Source: Hymenobacter sp.
GTDB taxonomy: Bacteria > Bacteroidota > Bacteroidia > Cytophagales > Hymenobacteraceae
Assembly (NCBI GenBank): GCA_025362615.1
Contig: JANYFQ010000652.1
Location: 1-15,391, forward strand
Reading direction: 5' to 3'
Length of the DNA stretch: 15,391 bases
Each line of letters begins with the position of its first letter. Positions within the stretch are counted from its first letter, which is position 1. The translations under genes and the position numbers were made by a program. Below, piece after piece: positions 1 to 6,423 of the stretch. Under the pieces are notes generated by a model that worked only from the letters and a program-made list of their open reading frames with translations, had not been told where the DNA came from and searched no databases.

Positions 1-921
1 CAGCCACCCCCGCGAAGCAAAGGCAAACAGCACAAACCCCACCACGTAGCAACTCAAACCCACAACGATGGCCCGCGCCGCGCCCAGCTTCGGGATGGCC
101 ACCCGCACCAGTCCGCCCTGCACCAGCCCCGAAAACAACCCCACCACGGCCAGCGAAATGCCCACGGCCCGCTCCGTCCAGCCAAATTTGAGCATGGTGT
201 AAAACGTCCAGACCGACTGCGTGGCCGATCCCGCCAGGTAAATGAGCACCAGCGCTGCCACCAGCCCCAGCGTGGCCGGGTAGCGCCCCAGCCGCCGCAG
301 CGAGGCCACGGGGTTGGCCCGCGCCCACTCAAAAGGCCGCCGCTGCGCCGGAGCCAGCGACTCGGGCAGCACAAAAAAGCCGTACAGGAAGTTGCACAGG
401 CTCAGGCCCGCCGCCACCACAAACGGCACCCGGGGGCCAAAATCGGCCAGCAACCCGCCCAGCGCCGGCCCCACAATGAAGCCAATGCCGAAGGCCGCGC
501 CCACCAGCCCAAAATTCTGGGCCCGTTTTTCGGGCGTACTGATGTCGGCAATGTAGGCCGTGGCGGTGGTGAAACTCGCCCCGGTGATGCCCGCCACCAC
601 GCGGCCCACAAACAGCCATGGCAGGGTAGGGGCCAGGCTCAGAAACACATAGTCGAGCCCCAGGCCCAACAGCGCGGCCAGCAGCACCGGCCGCCGCCCC
701 AGCTTGTCGCTGAGGCCGCCCACCACCGGCGCAAAGCAAAACTGGGCGCTGGCGTAGGCAAACGTCAGCCAGCCCGAGTATTCTGAAGCCTGGCTCAGCC
801 CTTCGCCCGTGAGCTGCTGAATGAGCTTGGGGACAACCGGAATAATGAGCCCCAGCCCCACCACATCGAGCAGAAGCGTAATAAAAATAAAGCCCAGCGC
901 AGGCGGTCGTTTGTCGGTCAT
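1..921 (-). CDS. MFS transporter, TCR/Tet drug-exporter type (partial, C-terminus off the left edge)
   Basis: This is the N-terminal 307 residues of a major facilitator superfamily exporter, reading from an ATG at 921 without a stop to position 1. The protein starts MTDKRPPALGFIFITLLLD and TM1 follows at once. The loop between TM2 and TM3 carries the MFS motif A (GGLSDKLGRRPVLL, about residues 68-81). A further conserved segment, VVAGITGASFTTATAYIADI followed by S-T-P-E-K-R, is typical of TetA-like TCR/Tet transporters. Family members are inner-membrane proton/drug antiporters of about 400 residues, so roughly 100 residues (the last three or four helices) are missing. The substrate cannot be told from sequence, and no tetR-like regulator lies alongside. 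The gene has only about 31 bp between its ATG and the repeat block at 953-1208, so its promoter must lie in or beyond that block. No clear -7 motif was found. Confidence 0.93.
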   Translation of the reverse strand, partial: MTDKRPPALGFIFITLLLDVVGLGLIIPVVPKLIQQLTGEGLSQASEYSGWLTFAYASAQFCFAPVVGGLSDKLGRRPVLLAALLGLGLDYVFLSLAPTLPWLFVGRVVAGITGASFTTATAYIADISTPEKRAQNFGLVGAAFGIGFIVGPALGGLLADFGPRVPFVVAAGLSLCNFLYGFFVLPESLAPAQRRPFEWARANPVASLRRLGRYPATLGLVAALVLIYLAGSATQSVWTFYTMLKFGWTERAVGISLAVVGLFSGLVQGGLVRVAIPKLGAARAIVVGLSCYVVGFVLFAFASRGWL

Positions 922-952
922 GGGTAAAATGCGTTGGGTTACTGGATTTTGA

Positions 953-1208
953 TTTTAGGTGTTGGGTGTTGGGTGTTGGGTGTTGGGTTTTAGGTGTTGG
1001 GTTTCAGGTGTTGGGTGTTGGGTTTTTGATATTTGGGGGCGGAATTAAACCCAATCCACAACCCCCAAAACCTCAACACCAAACACCCCAACACCATACA
1101 CCTAATACCCAACACCCAACACCTAAAACCCAACACCCAACACCTAAAACCTCAACCCCAAACACCCCAACACCCAACACCTACATACCGAATACCTAAA
1201 ACCTCAAC
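953..1208. repeat. Inverted repeat block made of GTTGGG/TTAGG words
   Basis: The left arm (about 953-1039) is built of TTTTAGGTGTTGGG and GTGTTGGG words on the + strand. The right arm (about 1062-1208) carries the reverse complement (CCCAACACCTAAAA words). The best paired stretch is about 30 bp without mismatch, and the innermost stem is TTTGGGGG (1032-1039) with CCCCCAAA (1062-1069). The arms differ in length because word copy number differs. The block fills the space between the 5' end of the MFS gene and the 3' end of the STAS-like gene, whose TGA lies within the right arm. Confidence 0.9.
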
Positions 1209-1641
1209 CGCCGTGCGGCAGGTGCGGCGGCTCTTCGGCCTGCAACCAGGTCAGCGCCCCTTGTTCGTCCACAAAACGCTCGCCGACAAATGGTTTATCC
1301 TCGAAGTACTGCGGGGGCGGAAAGGCCGCATCGGCCTCGGGGTCGCGCATGAAAGCCGGCATCAGAAAGTAAGCCAGCCGGGTGCGGCCGCCCAGGCGCG
1401 GGCCGAGCTCGGGCAGCAGGGTGCTCACCATCCAGCGGGCGCCGAGCTGGTGGGTGTTGCGGCGGCGGCGCACGTCGATGAGCCAGCGGCGGCACCGGTG
1501 GCGCTCGGCTTCGGCCAGCAGCGCCCAGTAGCCTTGTTCCAGTTCGTCGAGCGTGATGGGGCGGAGCCAGCGGGCCACCAGCACGTCGAGGTCGGGGCGG
1601 TAAGCCAAAACGAGAAAGTCGGCAAGGGGCAGGACATCCAA
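1204..1641 (-). CDS. STAS/SpoIIAA-like small hypothetical protein
   Basis: This is a soluble protein of about 145 residues. No ATG is available in frame near the domain. A TTG at 1641 is chosen because a perfect TAnnTTTG -7 motif lies at 1672-1665, which would put the transcript start about 18 nt upstream. The protein has the alternating beta/alpha pattern of STAS-like proteins: an N-terminal strand pair (L-V-L-A-Y-R-P-D-L-D-V-L-V-A-R-W), a helix (E-L-E-Q-G-Y-W-A-L-L-A-E-A-E), a strand (RRWLIDVRRRR), and a C-terminal F-V-D-E-Q-G-A-L-T-W-L-Q helix like the 'DEEEALRWL' end of SpoIIAA-like proteins. No phosphorylatable serine is evident, so an anti-sigma-antagonist role is not supported. The open frame continues upstream to 2136 only because GC-rich DNA lacks stops there. 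The stop codon lies in the neighbouring repeat arm. Confidence 0.72.
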   Translation of the reverse strand: MDVLPLADFLVLAYRPDLDVLVARWLRPITLDELEQGYWALLAEAERHRCRRWLIDVRRRRNTHQLGARWMVSTLLPELGPRLGGRTRLAYFLMPAFMRDPEADAAFPPPQYFEDKPFVGERFVDEQGALTWLQAEEPPHLPHGG

Positions 1642-1664
1642 AGGAAAAAGGCAGTAAAAGACAG

Positions 1665-1672
1665 CAAAAATA
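1665..1672 (-). promoter_or_regulatory. Bacteroidota -7 promoter element (TATTTTTG) for the STAS-like gene
   Basis: The minus strand reads TATTTTTG, a full match to the Bacteroidota sigma-ABfr -7 consensus TAnnTTTG. It is 23 bp upstream of the TTG start at 1641. No convincing -33 TTTG is seen at 19 bp spacing. Confidence 0.5.
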
Positions 1673-1808
1673 CGTTCAACCGTCGGCTTTACGGGGCGGC
1701 TCAGTTGCTGTTGCGTGTGCCAGCCCACACTCGGCAACGTGGGCGGAGAGACGGCTTCTGGTTTCTTGCCGAAAGCCGTTGCACGAACGGCCTGGCCCGT
1801 GCCGGGCG

Positions 1809-1816
1809 TATTTTTG
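1809..1816 (+). promoter_or_regulatory. Bacteroidota -7 promoter element (TATTTTTG) for the DinB gene
   Basis: TATTTTTG on the + strand fully matches TAnnTTTG. It predicts a leader of roughly 55 nt before the ATG at 1877. A weaker TAATTTTC also lies at 1866-1873, too close to the ATG for a normal leader. The interval 1642-1876 holds this promoter and the divergent one at 1665-1672, and no gene. Confidence 0.5.
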
Positions 1817-1876
1817 CGGCCCGGCGGGGCAAGTGCCGCGCCGGACCACAATCGTTTATCCACGGTAATTTTCTGA

Positions 1877-2368
1877 ATGAAAACGCTCGAAAAATTAGGG
1901 GCTTTTAATGTGTGGGCCAACGCCACGGTGCTCGCCCGCCTTACCCAGACGGCGGCGGCCGGCCACGCGGTGCCGGCTCCGGTGCTGCGTCTTTTCAGCC
2001 ACGTACTCAATGCCCAAGCCATCTGGATTTCGCGCATCGGCGGCACGGCCAGCCCCGTCAAAGTATGGCAGGAGCACTCCCTGGCTGCCTGCGAGCAGCT
2101 GCACGAACAAACGTCCGAGGCCCTGCACCAGCTCATGGCCCAGGCCGACGAGCCCGAGCTATTGCGCCTGATAAGCTACACCAACTCGCTGGGCAACAGC
2201 TACAAAAGCACGGTGCACGACATCCTGACCCACGCCGTGGTCCACGCCAGTTACCACCGCGCCCAGGTGGCACTGCGCTGCCGCGAGGCAGGCATCGAGC
2301 CCGTCAATTCCGACTTCATCACCTATTGCCGCGAGCTGAGCGCCGCCGGGCAGGTGCCAAGCCTGTAA
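1877..2368 (+). CDS. DinB family protein (putative metal-dependent hydrolase/transferase fold)
   Basis: The 163-residue protein has the four-helix-bundle pattern of the DinB/YfiT-like superfamily. The three metal-binding histidines can be placed: H42 in FSHVLNAQ, and H123 and H127 in VVHASYHRAQ (the HxxxHR signature). Length matches the family's usual 150-175 residues. DinB-fold proteins bind a divalent metal and include bacillithiol-, mycothiol- and glutathione-dependent transferases. Most stand-alone members have no known substrate, and none can be assigned here. The gene stands alone on the + strand, divergent from the STAS-like gene, with its own -7 motif at 1809. The ATG is the first in frame and directly precedes the conserved helix 1 (LGAFNVWANATVL). 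Despite the historical name (DNA-damage inducible), no LexA-type operator was noticed. Confidence 0.9.
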   Translation: MKTLEKLGAFNVWANATVLARLTQTAAAGHAVPAPVLRLFSHVLNAQAIWISRIGGTASPVKVWQEHSLAACEQLHEQTSEALHQLMAQADEPELLRLISYTNSLGNSYKSTVHDILTHAVVHASYHRAQVALRCREAGIEPVNSDFITYCRELSAAGQVPSL

Positions 2369-2536
2369 GGCCCGATGCTGAGGGAACGAGCCGGGCGGCC
2401 CCACAGCAGTTTCCAAGTTGGCGCACATGGGCCTTGTACCCCAACCCGAAAGCCGTTCTAACCAAGTAGTTGGCCGGGGCTAAATCCGAAACGACCCGCC
2501 CGGCGTATGTGGCCGCTGTCAGTACAATACGGGCAC

Positions 2537-2544
2537 TAATTTTC
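2537..2544 (+). promoter_or_regulatory. Possible -7 element (TAATTTTC)
   Basis: TAATTTTC matches TAnnTTT with a final C instead of G, 14 bp before the ATG at 2559. The 190-bp gap 2369-2558 shows no other signal and no clear terminator for the DinB gene. Confidence 0.25.
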
Positions 2545-2558
2545 TGGCTTTCTTCTAT

Positions 2559-3266
2559 ATGCCCAAGCCCTGTTTTATGCTTTCTGCCGCCCTGCTGGGG
2601 TGGTTGTCAGCGGCTGGGGCCCTGCCGGGGCGTGCCCAGGCCCTCACAACCGAGCCGGTAGCCGAAGCTGAGCCACTGGTACAGATTGGTGTGCGCGTCG
2701 GCTATAGCCGCTACACCCTCGGTGGGGCCGAGGCCGATTTGCGGGCCGCCGTGCCAGGCAGCACTTTCGAGCCGGGTCAGTTTGGCTGCGCTGGGTTGGT
2801 GGTGCGCGGCCACCTAGTGGGGCCGTTAGCTTTGCAGGGCGAGATGTTGTACCTGCGCCGCGGTGGGCGTTACACGGCTGCTTTTCTGGGCGATACCGCG
2901 CCGTTTGAGGAGCATTCGTTGCAAGTGCCGCTGTTGCTCAACCTGCGTTTGCTGCGCTTTGGGGCCGTGGCCTTGCACCTGGAGGGCGGCTACGCGGCCC
3001 ACCTGGCCCTGAGCGGCCCGGTCATCAACGAAGCCGCCTACCCGCCGGGCACCCGTTTCGAGGACAAAGGCGTGACTTACGGCCCAACCGCCGGCGGCGA
3101 GGTGAACCTGCGCCGGGGCAGCCAGCAGTATTTTGTGCATTTCCGCTACACCTGGGAACAGAACGATTTTTTCGTGCGTAGCGCCGGTGGCCAATCGTAC
3201 GGCCTACGTAACCAGGGGTTTGTCGTCACCACCGGTATTCTGTTCGGAACCATAAAGTTGGAGTAA
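2559..3266 (+). CDS. Outer-membrane beta-barrel protein (porin-family-like, OmpW/PorT style)
   Basis: This 235-residue exported protein has a signal peptide of about 27 residues (hydrophobic core around L8-G24, ending G-R-A-Q-A). The mature part is made of alternating hydrophobic strands with glycine turns, for example V-Q-I-G-V-R-V-G-Y-S-R-Y, L-A-L-Q-G-E-M-L-Y-L-R-R-G-G-R-Y and Q-Y-F-V-H-F-R-Y-T-W-E-Q. The C-terminus (G-F-V-V-T-T-G-I-L-F-G-T-I) is typical of small Bacteroidota outer-membrane barrels with a closing strand. Such proteins are about 200-250 residues and usually annotated 'outer membrane beta-barrel protein' or 'porin family protein'. No ligand can be inferred. It converges with the FAD oxidoreductase gene across the AATTGTT inverted repeat, which probably ends transcription from both sides. 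Confidence 0.82.
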   Translation: MPKPCFMLSAALLGWLSAAGALPGRAQALTTEPVAEAEPLVQIGVRVGYSRYTLGGAEADLRAAVPGSTFEPGQFGCAGLVVRGHLVGPLALQGEMLYLRRGGRYTAAFLGDTAPFEEHSLQVPLLLNLRLLRFGAVALHLEGGYAAHLALSGPVINEAAYPPGTRFEDKGVTYGPTAGGEVNLRRGSQQYFVHFRYTWEQNDFFVRSAGGQSYGLRNQGFVVTTGILFGTIKLE

Positions 3267-3272
3267 ATTTTT

Positions 3273-3412
3273 AATTGTTTAATTGTTTAATTGTTGCATT
3301 GCTTAATTGTTGCTCATAGGCTCTTGAATAGCACTGTACTTTCTGCGTCCTCCCACCGCGCCCACTGTAGAACAGATGCACTCGTCAGCAACAATTTAAC
3401 AATTTAACAATT
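3273..3412. repeat. AATTGTT inverted repeat between convergent genes
   Basis: The left arm, 3273-3297, is three AATTGTT units separated by T and ending GC. The right arm, 3388-3412, is its reverse complement (GCAAC AATTTAAC words) with 23 of 25 positions pairing. The spacer is about 90 nt, and a fourth AATTGTTGC copy lies at about 3304-3312. The arms can form a bidirectional hairpin between the + gene ending at 3266 and the - gene whose TAA is at 3396-3398, inside the right arm. Confidence 0.9.
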
Positions 3413-4661
3413 CTTCAGCAACTTGCCGGCCCGTGGCCAGGGCGGCATTCAGCGAGGGGTAACTGCTCCAGTCGCCGCAACGGTAGAGGTTATCGGCCAG
3501 GCGCAGGGGCAGTTGCACGGGCTGCCCGGCCGCGTATTCGGGCAACGCGTTGACGATGGGGTAGGTGCGCAGGTGTTCCCAGGCCAGTACCTGGGGGCCG
3601 AACCAGGCCAGTAATTCTTCGCGCAGGCGGCGGGTCAGGTCGGCCTCGGTCAGGCCGTGCTCGCCGTGGGTGCTGACGGAAATAAGCTGGCGGCCGGCCG
3701 GGGCGTAAGCCGGCGCTACTTCGGCCGGAAACACGACGTTGTGAGCCAGTTGGGTAGGGTGGGCGTTGAGGCGCAGCAGGCCGTTGCGGTGGCCGGGGGC
3801 GGGGCTGCCGGCGGGTGTGGCGAAGTAGGTGCAGGTGGTGCGCCGCGCCCCGGCAATGGCACCGTTTTCGGGCAGCGCCCGGCCGGGCAGCAAGGCGGCC
3901 GGAACCGAGCCATCAACGGCCAGCACGACGGCGGCGGCGGTCAGGGTTTCGCCGTTTTCGAGCTGAACGATTTGGCCCTCCACGCGGGCCACGCGGGTGT
4001 TGAGGCGCACCGTGCCGGCGGGCAGGCGGGCGGCGAGCTGCTCGGGCAGTTGCTGCATCCCGCGGGCCGGCACCACGGCCGCCCCGCGCACAAACTGCTG
4101 AAACACAAACTCAAAGAAGTTGCTGGCCGTGCCCAGGCTGCGGTCTAGAAACACGCCCCCGAAAAACGGCCGGAAGAAGCTGTCAATCATCGTTTCCGAC
4201 CAGCCGTAGCGGCGCAAAAACGTGAGCGTGTCGGTGGCCGGCCGGGCCAGCAACTCGTCGGGCGAGTATTTGGCGACGTGACGCACGAGGCTCAAAATCC
4301 GCAGCTTGTCGGTGAGTGTCCCGATGGGCGAGGCCAGCGCCGAAAACGCCGCCAGCGGCCGCTGCAAGGGGTTTTGCAGCGTCGTTTCGCGCCCGTCGGC
4401 CAGCCGGATGACGGCCCCCGACTTAAAGGCCTTCAAGTCGAGCGCTCCGTAATCAAAAATGCGCCGGGCCTCGGGATACTCCGTCAGCAGCACCTGAAAG
4501 CCCCGGTCGAGCCGGAAACCCTCCGGCGTGAGGTCAGTACGGACGCGCCCGCCCACGGCATCGGCGGCTTCGAGCACAAGTACCTGGCGGCCGGCGCGGT
4601 GCAGCCAAGTGGCGCAGGCCAGGCCCGCCATGCCCGCGCCGACGATGATAACAGGGACCAC
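3396..4661 (-). CDS. FAD-dependent oxidoreductase (flavin amine oxidase / phytoene-desaturase-like)
   Basis: From the GTG at 4661 the protein is 421 residues and opens directly into the FAD-binding Rossmann fold: VIIVGAGMAGLA with GxGxxG at about residues 8-13, the ribose-binding E31 in LVLEAAD, and the GGRVRTD motif at about 37-43. The C-terminal C-G-D-W-S-S-Y-P-S-L-N-A-A-L-A-T-G-R segment is the second FAD-contact motif of the family. These enzymes use FAD to oxidise amines or to desaturate or isomerise isoprenoid-like substrates; this one's substrate is unknown. A TTG at 4724 would add 21 residues (H-V-A-D-T-P-K-N-P-F...), but those are encoded by the low-complexity repeat at 4659-4694, so the later GTG is preferred. 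The last residues (L-L-N-C-stop) are encoded by the AATTGTT repeat arm. No promoter motif is clear. Confidence 0.87.
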   Translation of the reverse strand: MVPVIIVGAGMAGLACATWLHRAGRQVLVLEAADAVGGRVRTDLTPEGFRLDRGFQVLLTEYPEARRIFDYGALDLKAFKSGAVIRLADGRETTLQNPLQRPLAAFSALASPIGTLTDKLRILSLVRHVAKYSPDELLARPATDTLTFLRRYGWSETMIDSFFRPFFGGVFLDRSLGTASNFFEFVFQQFVRGAAVVPARGMQQLPEQLAARLPAGTVRLNTRVARVEGQIVQLENGETLTAAAVVLAVDGSVPAALLPGRALPENGAIAGARRTTCTYFATPAGSPAPGHRNGLLRLNAHPTQLAHNVVFPAEVAPAYAPAGRQLISVSTHGEHGLTEADLTRRLREELLAWFGPQVLAWEHLRTYPIVNALPEYAAGQPVQLPLRLADNLYRCGDWSSYPSLNAALATGRQVAEELLNC

Positions 4662-4856
4662 AGATTTAACAGATTTTAACGGATGAAACGGATTTTTTGG
4701 GGTGTCGGCAACGTGGGTTTTCAACCCGCGCCGTGGCCGGACTGTGGCCGGGCTGTGGCGGCAATTGTACGCAGCGAAACATTACTTGGCCAGTATCGGC
4801 GCGTCAACCAGCAATTTCAATCCGCGAAATCATCTTAAATCAGATTAAATCAGAGA
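4659..4856. repeat. Inverted repeat pair of AATCCG/TTAAATC words flanking the ALDH-oxidoreductase gap
   Basis: The arm at 4659-4694, read on the - strand, runs AATCCG, a short spacer, then TTAAAATCTG and TTAAATCTG. The arm at 4819-4856, read on the + strand, runs AATCCG, a spacer, then TTAAATCAGA twice. They are imperfect inverted copies about 125 nt apart. The GTG start of the oxidoreductase is in the left arm. The last codons and stop of the aldehyde dehydrogenase are in the right arm. Confidence 0.75.
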
Positions 4857-6290
4857 TATGCAGATGTTTTGAGCCTCCGTGAAAAACCGCAACGCTTCCA
4901 GCCCGCCCTCGCGGCCCACGCCCGAGTTTTTCATGCCCCCAAACGGGGTCCGCAGGTCGCGGTGCAGCCAGGTGTTCACCCACACCACGCCGCAGTGCAG
5001 GGCCGGGGCCAGGCGGTGGGCGCGGGCCAGGTCGCGGGTCCAGACGGTGGCCGAGAGGCCGTAATCGGTGGCGTTGGCCATTGCCAGAGCCTCGGCCTCG
5101 GTGTCGAAGGGCGTGAGCGTGACGACGGGGCCGAAGATTTCTTCTTGGTTGGTGCGGCAGTCGGGGGGCAGGTTCTCAAAAACGGTGGGTTCGAGAAAAA
5201 AACCTTCGGCGCAGCGGCCGGGCACGGTGGCGCGGTGGCCGCCGGCGAGCAGCGTGCCGCCCTCTTTGTGGGCCAGCTCGATGTAAGCCAGCACTTTGTG
5301 CAAGTGCGCTTCGCTCACCAACGCGCCTTGTTTGGTTTCGGGCAGCAGCGGGTCGCCGATGGTTTGGTCTTTCAACTGCCTCAAAAATTCGACTTTGAAG
5401 GCTTCGTAAATCGGGCGCTCGATGAAGAGCCGCGAGCCGCAGAGGCAAATCTGGCCCTGGTTGGCGAAGCTGCTGCGGATGCTGGTGGCCACGGCGGCGG
5501 CCAGGTCGCAGTCGGCAAACACGATGTTAGGGTTCTTACCGCCCAGCTCCAGGCTCAGTTTCTTGAACAACGGCGCGGCTGTGGCCGCCAGGTGCCGCCC
5601 CGTGGCCGTGCCCCCCGTAAAGCTGATGGCCTTGACCGCCGGATGCTCCACTAGCGCCTGCCCGCAGCCCGGCCCCGTGCCGTGGACGATGTTGAGTACC
5701 CCCGGTGGCAGTCCGGCTTCAATGCACAACGCGCTCAGCAGAAAGGCCGTGGCCGGCGTTACTTCCGAAGGCTTGGCCACCACGCAACAGCCCACGGCCA
5801 GGGCCGGCGCAATTTTCCAGGTGAAGAGGTAGAGCGGCAAATTCCAGGGCGAGATGCAGCCCACCACGCCCACCGGGTGCCGCACGGTGTAGTTGAGGGC
5901 CAGGCCGGGCTGCACGTGGGCCTCGGTGGCAAAGTGCGGCGCGGCGGTGCCAAAAAACCGGAAGTTGCTGGCCGCCCGCGGAATGTCCATGCTCCGGGCC
6001 AGGGCCAGGGGCTTGCCGTTGTCGCGGCACTCGGCCAGGGCCAGGGCCTCCAGGTTTTGGTCGATGAGGTCGGCTATTTTTTCGAGCAGCCGGCCGCGCT
6101 CCTCGGCCGGGCGGGCGGCCCAGGCGGGCAGCGCCGCTTCGGCGGCGGCCACGGCGGCGGCAATGTCCTCGGGGCCGGAGTCGGGGATTTGGCCGTACAC
6201 GCGGCCCGTGGCGGGGTCGATGTTGTCGAGGTAGCGGCCGGCCAGGGGCGGGGCGAGGCGGCCGTTGAGGTAGTTGAGGAGGACGAGCAT
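4845..6290 (-). CDS. Aldehyde dehydrogenase, 2-aminomuconic/2-hydroxymuconic semialdehyde dehydrogenase type
   Basis: This is a full-length ALDH superfamily enzyme (481 residues) that oxidises an aldehyde to the acid with NAD(P)+ in the cytoplasm. Catalytic residues are present: N150 in PWN, general base E248 in LELGGK, nucleophile C282 in GQICLCGSR, and E384 in EEIFGP. The cofactor loop F-T-G-G-T-A-T-G is at about 224-231. The stretch W-V-N-T-W-L-H-R-D-L-R-T-P-F-G-G-M-K-N-S and the C-terminal N-I-C-I resemble ALDH8-like 2-aminomuconate and 2-hydroxymuconate semialdehyde dehydrogenases of the kynurenine and catechol meta-cleavage routes. The sub-family is an inference, as no other gene of those pathways is in the window. 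The ATG at 6290 starts close to the N-terminal N-Y-L-N-G-R segment expected of the family. A near-consensus -7 (TTACTTTG) is at 6339-6332. It lies upstream of the FAD oxidoreductase on the same strand, about 180 bp away. Confidence 0.93.
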   Translation of the reverse strand: MLVLLNYLNGRLAPPLAGRYLDNIDPATGRVYGQIPDSGPEDIAAAVAAAEAALPAWAARPAEERGRLLEKIADLIDQNLEALALAECRDNGKPLALARSMDIPRAASNFRFFGTAAPHFATEAHVQPGLALNYTVRHPVGVVGCISPWNLPLYLFTWKIAPALAVGCCVVAKPSEVTPATAFLLSALCIEAGLPPGVLNIVHGTGPGCGQALVEHPAVKAISFTGGTATGRHLAATAAPLFKKLSLELGGKNPNIVFADCDLAAAVATSIRSSFANQGQICLCGSRLFIERPIYEAFKVEFLRQLKDQTIGDPLLPETKQGALVSEAHLHKVLAYIELAHKEGGTLLAGGHRATVPGRCAEGFFLEPTVFENLPPDCRTNQEEIFGPVVTLTPFDTEAEALAMANATDYGLSATVWTRDLARAHRLAPALHCGVVWVNTWLHRDLRTPFGGMKNSGVGREGGLEALRFFTEAQNICISLI

Positions 6291-6331
6291 GGGGTGGGGG
6301 CACCAACGCGCCGGGGGGCGCGTTGCAGGGC

Positions 6332-6339
6332 CAAAGTAA
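6332..6339 (-). promoter_or_regulatory. Probable -7 element (TTACTTTG) for the aldehyde dehydrogenase
   Basis: The minus strand reads TTACTTTG, one mismatch from TAnnTTTG, 41 bp before the ATG at 6290. Confidence 0.35.
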
Positions 6340-6423
6340 CGGCCTGCCGCCCAGGTGCCGGCGGCGGGGGCGGCGGGCGCGTTTCTTTGTGGCAGTTTTT
6401 CCTTGGCATTTTCGTTTGTGGCG

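Noticed and set aside
953..1208. CRISPR array
   Set aside because: The words are short, contiguous, variable in period and present in both orientations, with no unique spacers and no cas genes.
1642..2136. Upstream extension of the STAS-like frame
   Set aside because: It overlaps the DinB gene on the other strand, has no domain-like sequence, and lies upstream of the -7 motif at 1665-1672.
4662..4724. TTG start giving 21 extra residues on the FAD oxidoreductase
   Set aside because: The extra residues come from the repeat arm and its flank. The GTG at 4661 opens directly into the Rossmann fold. Kept as an alternative only.
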